Origin: an uncultured Phycisphaerales bacterium
Lineage (GTDB): Bacteria > Planctomycetota > Phycisphaerae > Phycisphaerales > UBA1924
Reading direction: 5' to 3'
Length of the DNA stretch: 55,563 nt
NCBI GenBank assembly: GCA_903929885.1
Contig: CAIYWI010000164.1
Span: 1-55,563 of the forward strand
Of this stretch, positions 8,103-17,953 are shown one piece after another (position 1 is the stretch's first letter; each line of letters opens with the position of its first letter). A model generated the notes under the pieces. That model was given only the letters and a program-made list of their open reading frames with translations. It was not told the origin of the DNA and did no database searches. The position numbers were made by a program, and so were the translations under genes.

Positions 8103-9440
8103 ATGAACGCCAAGGAAATGATGCAGATCCTCGATGGAATCGCCCGCGAGCGGAACATCGACAAGTCGGTGCTGATCCGCGACCTCGAGCAGGCGATGAT
8201 TTCCGCGGCTCGCAAGTACTTCAACACGCTGGACACCGAGGAGTTCGACTGCAAGCTCGACCCCGTGGGCGGCGTGTTCCAGATGACCCGCCACGGCGAA
8301 CCGCTCGACATGCCGCCCGTCGCCTTCGGTCGCATCGCGGCACAGACATTCAAGCAGGTGATGATCCAGAAGTTCCGCGACGACGAGCGGACGAGCATCC
8401 TCGAGGAGTTCTCCAAGCGGATCGGCGAGATCGTCACCGGCACGGCGCAACGCTACGAGGGCGGCAGTCTCGTGGTGACGATCGATCGCGCCGAGGGGTT
8501 CATGCCCCGCAGCGAGCAGATCCCCGGCGAGCAGTTCGCCGCGGGCGACAGGGTGCGGTGCCTCATTCTCGACGTCCGCGACGCCGGAAGCCAGGTGAAG
8601 ATCGTGCTCTCCCGCGGCAACCCCGACTTCATCAAGAAGCTCTTCGAAGTCGAGGTGCCCGAGGTGGCCGAGAAGATCATCGAGATCAAGGCCATGGCCC
8701 GAGAGCCGGGCTACCGCACGAAGATCGCCGTGTCCTCGATCGACAGCAAGGTCGACGCGGTGGGCGCGTGCGTGGGCGTTCGCGGCAGCCGCATCAAGAA
8801 CATCGTCGATGAGCTCAACGGCGAGAAGATCGACATCGTGCGATGGAACGAGTCGTCGCAGATCCTGATCCAGAACGCCCTCAAGCCGGCGGAAGTGGCC
8901 GAGATCTCGCTGTGCTTCGAACTCGGCCGCGCCACGGTCGTGGTGCGAGACGACCAGCTGAGTCTCGCCATCGGCAAGCGGGGACAGAACGTGCGGCTTG
9001 CCGCCCGCCTCACCGGCTGGGACGTCGACATCCTCACGCCCGACGAGTTCCGCAAGGGACTCGAGATCATGTACTCGACGGTGCAGTCGGTCGAGGGCAT
9101 CACGGAGCCGATGGCCGACAAGCTCGCAGCCCTGGGCATGGTCAGCGTCTTCGACATCGAGGAGGTTGGCGCGGAAGTGATCGGCGAGGAACTCGAGATC
9201 GCGCCCGAACTCGCGGCACAGATGATCGAAACCTGCTCGGTGAAGGCCAAGGAAGTGGCCGAGCAGCAGCAGAAGGACAAGGAGGAGAAGGAGCGCAAGG
9301 CACGGGAGGAGGCCGCCATGGCCCAGTCCGTGCTCGGCGCCCTCACGGCGGGCGAGACCGCGGCGGGCGATGTCCCGACGACGGACGCGGCGGTGGAGCC
9401 CGATGCGCAGTCTCGAGCCGCCGACATTCTCGGCGGCTGA
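8103..9440 (+). CDS. nusA: Transcription termination/antitermination factor NusA
   Basis: Encodes 445 residues from ATG 8103, which matches the family N-terminus (MNAKEMMQILDGIARERNID). Upstream in-frame codons would only extend it into the leader. NusA binds RNA polymerase and nascent RNA and controls pausing, termination and antitermination. Order: N-terminal polymerase-binding domain (about 1-125), S1 domain (about 130-200), KH1 with GVRGSRI, KH2 with IGKRGQNV, then a helix-hairpin-helix-like segment (about 325-380) and a charged, Lys/Glu-rich tail. First gene of the translation-factor run. rimP, usual just before nusA, is absent; instead there is a structured leader with a terminator. Confidence 0.96.
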   Translation: MNAKEMMQILDGIARERNIDKSVLIRDLEQAMISAARKYFNTLDTEEFDCKLDPVGGVFQMTRHGEPLDMPPVAFGRIAAQTFKQVMIQKFRDDERTSILEEFSKRIGEIVTGTAQRYEGGSLVVTIDRAEGFMPRSEQIPGEQFAAGDRVRCLILDVRDAGSQVKIVLSRGNPDFIKKLFEVEVPEVAEKIIEIKAMAREPGYRTKIAVSSIDSKVDAVGACVGVRGSRIKNIVDELNGEKIDIVRWNESSQILIQNALKPAEVAEISLCFELGRATVVVRDDQLSLAIGKRGQNVRLAARLTGWDVDILTPDEFRKGLEIMYSTVQSVEGITEPMADKLAALGMVSVFDIEEVGAEVIGEELEIAPELAAQMIETCSVKAKEVAEQQQKDKEEKERKAREEAAMAQSVLGALTAGETAAGDVPTTDAAVEPDAQSRAADILGG

Positions 9441-9485
9441 TGGTCGGGACGAGGCGGATGAACCCGGACTCGCAGGCCCGGGTTC

Positions 9486-12400
9486 ATGCCACCCGACGAC
9501 GAGTCGGGCGGGGATGACGGGGATGACGGCGGCGGTTTTCGGTTGGTGCGGCGAACCCTTAATTCGGAGCGTGTCTTTTTGGCGGCCAAGCGCATTTTCC
9601 AACTCGCGAAAGAACTGGGAGTCGACTCCAAGGTCATGGTGGCCAAGTGCCAGGCCGAGGAGATTCCCAACATCACCAACCACATGTCCGTGGTGCCCAT
9701 CGGCCTCGAGGCCACGCTGCGCGAATGGTTCAGCGGCGCGACGGACGGAGGCGTGACGACCACCGTCGAGGCGACCGAGAAGGTCGATATCGCGCAGGCC
9801 AGAGCCAAGGCGCCTCGCAGTCGCAAGGCGAAGGCGACCGGCGGGGCATCGGACGGCGCAGCCCCCGTCACCGACGGCGAGGAGGCGGCCGCCGCCAAGG
9901 CGCCCGTCGCCGAACCGAAGCCCTCGCCCGCGACCGCGATCCCTGCCGGTCCGATCACCGACCCCACGCTGACCAAGGCCAGGCCGATCACCCCGACGAT
10001 CGGCACCCCTCCGCCGCCGCCCTCCCGGGCCGCCCCGGCGCGCCCCTCGCCCACGCCTCCGGAAGCTGCGCCGCAGCCGACCGAGATCACCCCCTCCGCC
10101 CCGGCCCCGCAGGCCGCGGCCGCAGAGCCCGCGGCGGTGCCTGCTCCGGTGGCGCCGCCGATTGCACGTTCCTCGATTGCACAGACCCGCTCGGGCATCA
10201 GCCCGATCCCGACTCGGGTCGCACCGGCCCCGACGCCAACCAAGATCGAGCCGACCGTTTTGCGGCCCGGCGCGACGCCTCCGGGCCCCCCGCCCGCACC
10301 GACGCGGGTGGCTCCTGCCGCTCCGCCGCCGCCCGAACCGCCGGCCGCCGATGCCGTGTCTCCTCCGGCACGTCCGATGGCTCCTGCCGCGAAGATCACG
10401 CCCGCACCGATGAACGTGCCGTCGCGTCCGCAGGCAGTGGCCCCGGCAGGGCCGCGGCTCGAACAGAAGACGCAAGTCCGGATCGCCGGCCCGAAGGTCG
10501 TCCGAGTGGAAGCGCCCGAGCAGGTGCAGGCGCCGCGTCCGCGTCGCGTCGGGGCTCCTGGTGCACCGTCGTCGCCTCGTCCGGGCGGCGAGGACGATCG
10601 GTCGCGCAGCCCGCGTCGTCGCGACGCGGCCGGTCCCGCGGCGGCTCCGGGCAAGCGGTCGAGCGGCGTGGGCGTCCCCGAGCGTCGACGCGGTCGCAGT
10701 GATTCCGACTGGGTCGGTTCGACCCGCGGCATCTTCAGCGAGAAGGACCTCATCGAACGCGAGGAGAAACTCGCCCGTTCCGGTGGCTTCCTGAAGAAGC
10801 GCAAGCAGGATGCCGCCAACAAGGCGGCGCACGATCATGCGGACGACGGCCCGTCCGAAGGCCGTTTGCGGATCGCCGCTCCATTCACGATCAAGGACCT
10901 GTCGGCCGCCACCGGCGTCAAGGCCTCGGACATCGTGAAGAAGCTCTTCATGCAGGGCGTCATGAAGAAGATCAACGACGCGATCGAGCCGGAGAAGGCC
11001 ATCGAGATCATGATGGACTTCGACATCGATCTCGAGGTGACGCAGGCCCAGACGGCCGAGGAGGTCGTCTCGTCCGAGTTCGAGCGTCGCGAAGCCAAGG
11101 ACCTCCGCGCCCGCGGCCCGGTGGTGACGATCCTCGGGCACGTCGACCATGGCAAGACGAGTCTGCTGGACCGCATCCGCAACAGCAACGTCGCCGCGGG
11201 CGAGGCGGGCGGCATCACGCAGAAGACCAGCGCGTTCGTCGTGAACGTCGAGGTCGAGAGCAAGAAGCGCGACGTGGTCTTCCTCGACACGCCGGGTCAC
11301 GAGGCCTTCACGAGCATGCGCTCGCGGGGCGCGAGAATGACCGACGTGGTGGTGCTCGTGGTGTCGGCGCCCGAAGGCGTGATGCCCCAGACCATCGAGA
11401 GCATCAACCACGCGAAGGCAGCCAAGGTGCCGATCGTGGTGGCGCTCAACAAGATCGATCGCCCCGACGCCACCGAATCGCAGGTGCAAAAGACGCTGGG
11501 CCAACTCGCCGCCGCGGGCCTCAATCCCGCCGAATGGGGCGGCGACACCGAGGTCATCCGCACCAGCGCGACCACGGGTCAGGGCATCAAGGAACTGCTC
11601 GAGGCGCTCGACTACCAGTCGCAACTGCTGGAGTTGAAGGCCGACTTCGCCGGCGCGGGCCAGGGCGTCGTGGTCGAATCGAAGATGGAGGAGGGACGGG
11701 GCGCGGTCGCGAGCATCCTCGTCCAGCAGGGCTTGCTCAAGGTGGGCGACTTCATCGTCATGGGCCGGGCCTTCGGGCGCGTCCGCGACATCTCCGACGA
11801 CAAGGGGCGTCGCGTGAAGGAGGCGAGCCCCCCGCTGCCGGTGCAGATCTCCGGCATCGACGAGGTGTGCGACGCCGGCGACAAGTTCTACGTCGTCGAC
11901 TCGCTCAAGAAGGCGCAGGAGGCGGCCGAACAGCGTCGCCAGCGCGAGCGCCACGTCGCGTTGGCCCAGCCCCGCGTCACCCTCGACAACATCTTCACCC
12001 AGATCACCGACAAGGAGGTCAAGGAGATCCTCGTGGTCCTCAAGACCGACCAGCAGGGCACGGTCGACGTGCTCAAGGGCGAGTGCGAGAAGGTCAAGGG
12101 CACCGAAGTCAAGGTCCGCGTGCTTCACGCCGCCGTCGGCGGCATCACCGAGAGCGACGTGCTCCTCGCCGACGCCTCCAAGGCCATCATCATCGGTTTC
12201 AACGTCATCCCCTCCGGCAAGGCCCGCCAGCTCGCCGAGAGCAAGGGCGTCGAGATCCGGACGTACCAGGTCATCTACGACATCACCGACGATCTCCGCA
12301 AGGCCGCCGAGGGCCTGCTCGCCCCGGAACTCCGCGAGGAGGTCCTGGGCCATGCCGAGGTTCGCCAGGTCTTCAAGATCAGCAAGGTCGGATCGATCGC

Positions 12401-12635
12401 CGGTTGCTACGTCACCGACGGCGTGGTGCAGCGGGACGCGCTCATCCGCGTCACCCGCAACGGCGTGGTCATCGAGCACGATCGCAAGCTCGCCCAACTC
12501 AAGCGCCTCAAGGACGATGCGAAGGAGGTTCGCTCCGGCACCGAGTGCGGCATGAAGATCGACGGATACGACGACATCAAGGAGGGCGACGTGCTCGAAT
12601 GCTACAAGAAGGTGGAGGTCAAGCGCACCCTCTGA
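9486..12635 (+). CDS. infB: Translation initiation factor IF-2
   Basis: Encodes up to 1049 residues. IF-2 is the GTPase that brings initiator tRNA to the ribosome. An IF2_N-type module ([10 protein letters not shown], about 36-85) is followed by a very long Pro/Ala/Arg-rich disordered linker (about 95-460). Then a second IF2_N-like module, the G domain with GHVDHGKTS (G1, near residue 550), DTPGHEAF (G3) and NKID (G4), domain II, the IF-2 domain 3 and a C-terminal beta barrel. The start is unsure: ATG 9486 lacks a ribosome site and opens with an Asp/Gly-rich stretch unlike the family. TTG 9543 or GTG 9546 are in-frame alternatives closer to the conserved start. Confidence 0.96.
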   Translation: MPPDDESGGDDGDDGGGFRLVRRTLNSERVFLAAKRIFQLAKELGVDSKVMVAKCQAEEIPNITNHMSVVPIGLEATLREWFSGATDGGVTTTVEATEKVDIAQARAKAPRSRKAKATGGASDGAAPVTDGEEAAAAKAPVAEPKPSPATAIPAGPITDPTLTKARPITPTIGTPPPPPSRAAPARPSPTPPEAAPQPTEITPSAPAPQAAAAEPAAVPAPVAPPIARSSIAQTRSGISPIPTRVAPAPTPTKIEPTVLRPGATPPGPPPAPTRVAPAAPPPPEPPAADAVSPPARPMAPAAKITPAPMNVPSRPQAVAPAGPRLEQKTQVRIAGPKVVRVEAPEQVQAPRPRRVGAPGAPSSPRPGGEDDRSRSPRRRDAAGPAAAPGKRSSGVGVPERRRGRSDSDWVGSTRGIFSEKDLIEREEKLARSGGFLKKRKQDAANKAAHDHADDGPSEGRLRIAAPFTIKDLSAATGVKASDIVKKLFMQGVMKKINDAIEPEKAIEIMMDFDIDLEVTQAQTAEEVVSSEFERREAKDLRARGPVVTILGHVDHGKTSLLDRIRNSNVAAGEAGGITQKTSAFVVNVEVESKKRDVVFLDTPGHEAFTSMRSRGARMTDVVVLVVSAPEGVMPQTIESINHAKAAKVPIVVALNKIDRPDATESQVQKTLGQLAAAGLNPAEWGGDTEVIRTSATTGQGIKELLEALDYQSQLLELKADFAGAGQGVVVESKMEEGRGAVASILVQQGLLKVGDFIVMGRAFGRVRDISDDKGRRVKEASPPLPVQISGIDEVCDAGDKFYVVDSLKKAQEAAEQRRQRERHVALAQPRVTLDNIFTQITDKEVKEILVVLKTDQQGTVDVLKGECEKVKGTEVKVRVLHAAVGGITESDVLLADASKAIIIGFNVIPSGKARQLAESKGVEIRTYQVIYDITDDLRKAAEGLLAPELREEVLGHAEVRQVFKISKVGSIAGCYVTDGVVQRDALIRVTRNGVVIEHDRKLAQLKRLKDDAKEVRSGTECGMKIDGYDDIKEGDVLECYKKVEVKRTL

Positions 12636-12655
12636 CGCCCGCCGCGTCCTCCGAC

Positions 12656-13048
12656 ATGCTCATCGCGATCCTCCAGTTCGAACTGCTGCTGCACGGCGCC
12701 GAATCGCTCAAGGACAAGCGTCGCATCGTCGCATCCCTGAAGGATCGCCTTCATCGACATCACATGGCCAGCGTCGCCGAGACGGGCCTGCAGGACTCCC
12801 TGCGGGCGGCTCGGATGGGGGTTGCCGTCGTCGGTTCGGATGCCATGCATCTCGCCAGCGTCCTTGATCGCATCACCGAGCGCATCCGTTCGCACTCGCA
12901 CGAGGCGGAACTGGGGGACACCTTCCGCGAGATCATCGCCAATGGCACGGGCGTGAACGTCGAGGAGGAACCGGACGCCCGCGACGCTGCGGATCCGGAC
13001 CTCGAGGCGGAACTGCTGGCCCGTGCCGCGGAGTCCGCCCGCCCATGA
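12656..13048 (+). CDS. DUF503 (YlxP-like) family protein
   Basis: Encodes 130 residues. The core (MLIAILQFELLLHGAESLKD, KRRIVASLKDRLHRHHMASVAE, VVGSDAMHLASVLDRI) matches DUF503, a small ferredoxin-fold-like family found between infB and rbfA in many bacteria and linked to ribosome maturation; its biochemistry is unsettled. It begins 20 bases after infB, and its TGA overlaps the ATG of rbfA, so translation is probably coupled. The last about 35 residues are acidic and extend past the usual family end. Confidence 0.85.
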   Translation: MLIAILQFELLLHGAESLKDKRRIVASLKDRLHRHHMASVAETGLQDSLRAARMGVAVVGSDAMHLASVLDRITERIRSHSHEAELGDTFREIIANGTGVNVEEEPDARDAADPDLEAELLARAAESARP

Positions 13049-13458
13049 GCCGTCGACTCGAACAACTTACCGCCGATGTCGAGCGAGGCGTGCGGGACGT
13101 GCTTGCGAGAGGCTTGGCAGACCCCCGCGTCACGGGCCTGATCACCGTGACGGGCGTTCGCATCCTGCCTGACATGAGCCGCGCGATCATCGACATCTCC
13201 ATCCTGCCCGAGGATCGCCAGGAGCTCTCCTTCCACGGCGTGTCGAGCGCCGCGTCGTGGATCCGACGCGAAGTGGCCGACGCCGTGCGGGCTCGCACCC
13301 TCCCGACGTTCGTGTTTCGCCTCGACACCCGCATGAAGAAGGAGGCGGCGATCATTCGCGAACTCGATCGCGCCAAGGCGACTCGCCCGCCGCTCCCCGA
13401 AGACGACGCTTCGAACTCGAGCAACGAATCTCGGGGCGACGCCCCCCCCAGCCCGTGA
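13045..13458 (+). CDS. rbfA: 30S ribosome-binding factor RbfA
   Basis: Encodes 137 residues. RbfA is a KH-like protein that binds the 30S subunit near helix 1 of 16S rRNA and aids late maturation. Recognised by the N-terminal EQLTADVERGVRDVLAR, the middle DPRVTGLITVTGVRILPDMS with AIIDISILP, and the C-terminal LPTFVFRLDTRMKKEAAI. The tail of about 25 residues is low-complexity and Ser/Asp/Pro-rich. The start overlaps the DUF503 stop (ATGA), and the stop overlaps the GTG of the next gene (GTGA). Confidence 0.92.
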   Translation: MSRRLEQLTADVERGVRDVLARGLADPRVTGLITVTGVRILPDMSRAIIDISILPEDRQELSFHGVSSAASWIRREVADAVRARTLPTFVFRLDTRMKKEAAIIRELDRAKATRPPLPEDDASNSSNESRGDAPPSP

Positions 13459-14291
13459 GCGCCACATCCGCCACCTTCGAGCGCAAGTGGAAGGCGTTGC
13501 TCAAGAAACTCGCCTCGGCCCATCCTGCGCCCCGTGCAAGCGTCGACGACCCCCCGGCGCCCGTCACCGTCATTGCGGCCGCCGTGCACGCCACCATGCT
13601 CTGGGAGGCCTCTCTCTCCGAAGCTGACGCCGCCTTGCAGCAACTCACGCAGCACTTCGCCGATCACAATGACATGCGAGTGGCCCTCCCCAGCCACTTG
13701 ATCCACGCGATCGGTTCCGAATATCCGCTCGCCGTCGAGCGTGTGCTTCGTCTCAAGTCGTGGCTGTCGGACCTGTACCGAAGGTCGAACTCGCTGGACC
13801 TCGAGTATCTCCGCGATCTCTCCAAGGCCGATGCGCGACGCGAACTGCTCACCCTTCACGGACTGCCGGACTTCGCCGCGGCTCATGTCACGGTCTGGTC
13901 GCTGGGCGGTCACGCCATTCCCGTCGATGAACGCCTCCTCTCGCTGCTCAAGGCGGAGCGTCTCGTCGACGCATCGCTCACCCCGGCCGGCGCGATGGAG
14001 TGCCTCGAGGCGGTGGTCTCTCCGGACGAACTGTCGACTGCCCTCCGACTGGTCCGTGCCTGGTCGGATCAACGGGGCGCCCCGCCACACCGCGAGGATT
14101 GCCCCGCCTTTCAACCGCTTCAACTCGCCCCCCTCTCGCCCCTCGATCGGGCCGCGAAGGCCGCGCTCGGCGAATCGCCCCCCGGCGATCGCAAGCCCGG
14201 TCGCAAGCGGGCGCCTGCCGCCAAGGCCGCCGCTCGAGCCAAGCCCGCCGATGGCGACGTCAAGACGACCAAGCGAGGACGTTCGAAGTAG
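13455..14291 (+). CDS. Degenerate HhH-GPD (endonuclease III-like) protein
   Basis: Encodes 278 residues from a GTG coupled to the rbfA stop. The region about 105-185 resembles the helix-hairpin-helix/Gly-Pro-Asp fold of endonuclease III: a hairpin-like LLTLHGLPDFAAAHVTVWSL, then HAIPVDERLL, whose Asp (about residue 158) matches the catalytic Asp of the VDTHV motif. The catalytic Lys of the hairpin (LPGVGRKTA in endonuclease III) is replaced by Ala/His, and the four-Cys iron-sulfur loop is absent. The last about 45 residues are Lys/Ala/Arg-rich, which suits nucleic-acid binding. It may bind DNA or RNA without glycosylase activity. Function unknown; its place behind rbfA is suggestive only. Confidence 0.55.
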   Translation: MSATSATFERKWKALLKKLASAHPAPRASVDDPPAPVTVIAAAVHATMLWEASLSEADAALQQLTQHFADHNDMRVALPSHLIHAIGSEYPLAVERVLRLKSWLSDLYRRSNSLDLEYLRDLSKADARRELLTLHGLPDFAAAHVTVWSLGGHAIPVDERLLSLLKAERLVDASLTPAGAMECLEAVVSPDELSTALRLVRAWSDQRGAPPHREDCPAFQPLQLAPLSPLDRAAKAALGESPPGDRKPGRKRAPAAKAAARAKPADGDVKTTKRGRSK

Positions 14292-14300
14292 GTGCGTTCG

Positions 14301-17300
14301 ATGCGATCCACTCCGCCCAAGTCCGACGCCGACCTTCGTCGCTCGGCACTGACCGTGTCGCTGATGGTGTCATGGGCCGGACTCGCCCTCGGAGGCTGCG
14401 CGTCCAAGCCCGACACCATGCCCAGCACGACTCGTGGCGTCGAAACCTCGCGTCGCGGCGCCCCGCTCGATCCGCTCCGACAGTTGGCGGCAGTTCAGGA
14501 GCTTCGGCCCGACAGGCGGGCGATGGCCACGCCGCCCCCCACGTCGCTCCCGCAGCCGCCCGCGGCTGCGGCGCCGGACCGTCGGTCGAAATCGCTCGCC
14601 GACGCGTTGCAAGGGCTGACGGCCGTTGCCAGCCCGCCGCTCGAGACGCAGCCCGCATCGCCATCGCCGCAGTCGCTGGAGACGTCGAAGTTGTACGTCT
14701 CCGGTCGCTCGCACCTTCTTGCCGGACGTGTTTCCGAGGCCCTGACCGAGCTCGAGGCTGCATCCCGTCTCGATCCGAATTCGGTGGCGATCCTCGCCGA
14801 CCTCGCGCAGGCGCAGGCCGCGTCGGGGCGCCGCCCGGCCGCCGCCGCCACCTATCGCCGAGCGGTTTCGCTGGGACTGCGTGACGCTCGCATCGCCGCC
14901 TTCCTCGGCCGTGAAACGCTTCGGAGCAGGCAGTTCGAACGTGCCGCGGGCGAACTGATCGCCGCCGACGCCCTCGCGAAGGCGGAAGGGGCCTTGCTCA
15001 CATCGGCGGTCGCCCAGGCCGATCTCGCCGACGCCTTGTTCAACCTCGGATACGTGCGGGCGGCGGCCGCATGCCTGTCTCAGATGCTTGCGTCCCTGCC
15101 GACCGACATTCGCGGCCCGCTCAGGCCCGAGGAAGCCGAGTTGTATCGTCGGCGCAGCGAGATGTGGCTCAAGGCGGGCGACCTGCATGCGTCGCTGGGC
15201 GAGATGGACGAGGCGAACGTCGCCTACCTCGCGGCGGCATCTCTGCCCGGAAGCGATGCCGCCGCCCTGACCCAACGTCGGCTCTACGCGCTGCTCGCAT
15301 CCGGCCGCAGCGCCCAGGCCGCCATCGACCTGATCGAGACCCTGCAAGGCGACGCATCCGGCTCCCGTCAAGCGCGGTTCAACCTCCTGCAATCGCTCGT
15401 TCGCCAGTCGCAGATCGGTCCGGAGATTGTCGACGCCTGCGTCGCGGTCGCCTGCGATCCGGCCTCGGCCATGGCGCCGACGCCACGGCACGAGCTCGTC
15501 ATGGCGGCCGCCGAGGTGGCCGATCCTCGGGATGCACGACGAGCGTTGCACTCATGGATGCGATGCTCTCCCGAACCGCTTCGAGCCGCCGCGTGGTTCG
15601 CGGCGCTGCACGGCGATGACGCGGCTGCACGCGTCGAGGCCTTTGCCGCCCTGTGCGTCCAGCGCCCGGAATGGTCGCCTGGCTTCGCCGAAGCCGTGGT
15701 TCTCTACGGTCGGGACGTCGACCAGGCGATCGCATGGTGCCGAAGCCGTCCGTCGAACGCAGGCGCATGGATGCTGCTGCAGTGCATCACGGCACCGCTG
15801 CCTGCCGCGTCTCATTCTTTCAGCCCTGCGCCGACGGGCGTCGACCCCCATGCCGCTCGCTTCATCACGGTCGTCTCCCGCGCCAGGCGCGGGATGTGGG
15901 CCGACGTGGATGCCGCCTTGGACGGCCTCGCCGTCGCCGACCGTCCTGAACTGCTCTCGCGGGCCCAGGCCGTCGCGCAACGCCTGTCGGACGCCGTCGC
16001 CACGGCTCGCGACGCCTCGTCGGTTCCGCGGCTGACGCTGGCGTCGTGGCTGCTCGAGATCGGCGACGCCGCCGCGGCCGAATCGGTGCTGCGATCCTGC
16101 ATCGACGCCGATCCGACCGACGAGCGGGCGTATGAAGTGCTCATCGCGCTGCATTCCCCCCGCGCGCCGTTGGCCGACGAAACTCGTCTCGTGGAGATCG
16201 CGGGCCGCCTCCGCGAGGCCGTGCCCGACAGCCGATTCGCTCGAGGCATCGCCGCTCGCGACCTGGCCTCTCGCAGCCAATGGGCTCCAGCGACCGAGGC
16301 GTTGCTCAACCTCTTGGAGCCCCACGACGAGAGCTCCACGCTGCTGTCGATGCTGGTGGCGGTCGGCGAGCGATCCGTCGTCGCGGATCCCTCCTCGCTC
16401 GCCCGTATTCAGGGCATCATCGACGCCCGACTGGCCAACCGTCCGGACGCGCCTGAACTGGTGCTGGCCAAGGCTCGATTGCTTGCGTGTCAGCCAGGTC
16501 GCGCGGCGGAGGCGGAATCGTTCCTTGCGGAGGCGTGGCGGCGTCTTCCGCTGCCCGCCACGGCACGGCTTCGCGAAGCAGTCGTCCGCGACGCGATGCA
16601 GGAGCCCGCAAGGGCTCGCACGCTCGCCCTTGCGCGACTGGCTTCGCCTCCGCGGGGCATCGACGACTCCATCGAATACGCCCAGTTGCTCCTCCGCGAC
16701 GCGGACCACAAGGCGGCGAGCATCGCCATCGCGGAAGGCCTGCCGCAGCGGATTCCGCTGACCCCGTCGCAATCGGCCCGGCTGGTCGCGATGGCCGGCG
16801 AGTTGCGGCCGGAACAGCTGGCCGAAGCGGATGGCCAGACCTCGATCGCGGCGCTTGCCCTGTTCGACCAACTGACGGCACGCGGACTGACGATGACGCC
16901 GGCCATGCACCTGACGCGGCTGCTGCTGCTCTGCGCAGCTTCGCCCGCCGACACGGGGAAGCTCATCGCGGCGGTGGAGCAGGCTGCAGGCTCCAACCCG
17001 GACATCGCCGTGCAAATGTCGGTTCGGGTGGCTCAGTTGCTGCTGTCGAGGCCCGATCCGTCCGATGGCCTCGCCTTCCTGATGGAGACGATCAACCGAG
17101 CCCCCGAGGACCGCACGGAGAACGCTTTCGCGTACGAGGCGTTCCGCGTCACGATCACGAGAGGTGACGCCTCGGACATCGATTGGTGGGTGGAGCGGAT
17201 TCGCGACCCTGGCGGAATGCTTCAGGCCATCGCCGCGACGCTCGACAACGACGAGGTCCGCGTGCCTGCCGGGGAGACGCAACGCCGCGCGGAGCTTGCG

Positions 17301-17912
17301 TACTGGATCGGCAACGGCCTGAGCGTCGAGCAGCGGGAGCCCTTGGCGGAACACGCCTATCGACTGGCGATCCGACTCGACCCGACCCACGCATGGGCCT
17401 TGAACAATCTCGGCTACAACCTTTTGGAACGTGGCGGCGAATCCATGCGGGAGGCCGCCTCGATGATCGAACGAGCGTTCGCCTCGCTTTCCGACGAGCC
17501 CAGCGTCATCGATTCGATCGGCTGGCTCCGGTACAAGCAGGGACGCTTCGAGGACCGCATCCTGCCGGACGGCGCCGTCGAGGAGGGCGCGGGCACCCTG
17601 CTGGCCCGCGCGGTGAATCACCCGGCCGGCACGCCGTCGGCCGAGCAGTCGGAACACTTCGGCGACGTCTTGTGGCGACTCGGACGGCACAAGGAGGCGC
17701 AAGCCCAGTGGGACACCGCCCTGCGGCTGCTCGAATCGCAACTGTCGCTGCACCGAAGCGGGAGGGATGACGCGGAGGGGCCCAGGCCGCTCGAGGAGCG
17801 TCTCGCCGCTCAGGTCGCCGCGATCGCCGCGAAACTGGCCGCCGCGGCCAAGGGCGATCCTCCCCGCGTGGCCCTCACCGAGGAAGAATCCGTCGCCGCC
17901 AAGCAGCCGTGA
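14301..17912 (+). CDS. Very large TPR-repeat lipoprotein
   Basis: Encodes 1203 residues from ATG 14301; a GTG three codons earlier is possible. Residues 1-33 form a lipoprotein signal peptide with lipobox LGGC, so Cys33 is the likely lipid anchor. A Pro/Ser-rich linker (about 40-125) leads into repeated helical pairs. The clearest TPR units are near 130-200 (SRSHLLAGRVSEALTELEAA, LDPNSVAILADLAQAQAASG) and near 1010-1080 (EHAYRLAIRLDPTHAWALNN, SIGWLRYKQGRF). No enzyme motif is seen. Homologues are probably outer-membrane or periplasmic scaffolds. It is placed between translation genes and yebC, which gives no clue to its role. Confidence 0.75.
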   Translation: MRSTPPKSDADLRRSALTVSLMVSWAGLALGGCASKPDTMPSTTRGVETSRRGAPLDPLRQLAAVQELRPDRRAMATPPPTSLPQPPAAAAPDRRSKSLADALQGLTAVASPPLETQPASPSPQSLETSKLYVSGRSHLLAGRVSEALTELEAASRLDPNSVAILADLAQAQAASGRRPAAAATYRRAVSLGLRDARIAAFLGRETLRSRQFERAAGELIAADALAKAEGALLTSAVAQADLADALFNLGYVRAAAACLSQMLASLPTDIRGPLRPEEAELYRRRSEMWLKAGDLHASLGEMDEANVAYLAAASLPGSDAAALTQRRLYALLASGRSAQAAIDLIETLQGDASGSRQARFNLLQSLVRQSQIGPEIVDACVAVACDPASAMAPTPRHELVMAAAEVADPRDARRALHSWMRCSPEPLRAAAWFAALHGDDAAARVEAFAALCVQRPEWSPGFAEAVVLYGRDVDQAIAWCRSRPSNAGAWMLLQCITAPLPAASHSFSPAPTGVDPHAARFITVVSRARRGMWADVDAALDGLAVADRPELLSRAQAVAQRLSDAVATARDASSVPRLTLASWLLEIGDAAAAESVLRSCIDADPTDERAYEVLIALHSPRAPLADETRLVEIAGRLREAVPDSRFARGIAARDLASRSQWAPATEALLNLLEPHDESSTLLSMLVAVGERSVVADPSSLARIQGIIDARLANRPDAPELVLAKARLLACQPGRAAEAESFLAEAWRRLPLPATARLREAVVRDAMQEPARARTLALARLASPPRGIDDSIEYAQLLLRDADHKAASIAIAEGLPQRIPLTPSQSARLVAMAGELRPEQLAEADGQTSIAALALFDQLTARGLTMTPAMHLTRLLLLCAASPADTGKLIAAVEQAAGSNPDIAVQMSVRVAQLLLSRPDPSDGLAFLMETINRAPEDRTENAFAYEAFRVTITRGDASDIDWWVERIRDPGGMLQAIAATLDNDEVRVPAGETQRRAELAYWIGNGLSVEQREPLAEHAYRLAIRLDPTHAWALNNLGYNLLERGGESMREAASMIERAFASLSDEPSVIDSIGWLRYKQGRFEDRILPDGAVEEGAGTLLARAVNHPAGTPSAEQSEHFGDVLWRLGRHKEAQAQWDTALRLLESQLSLHRSGRDDAEGPRPLEERLAAQVAAIAAKLAAAAKGDPPRVALTEEESVAAKQP

Positions 17913-17953
17913 CCTTCCGGTCGCGAGATGACATCAACGAGGCAATCGCAGCC

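Noticed and set aside
7764..12497. A 1577-codon reverse frame opposite nusA and infB.
   Set aside because: It is the antisense shadow of two well-recognised genes in high-GC DNA, with low-complexity Arg/Asp/Leu/His-rich translation.
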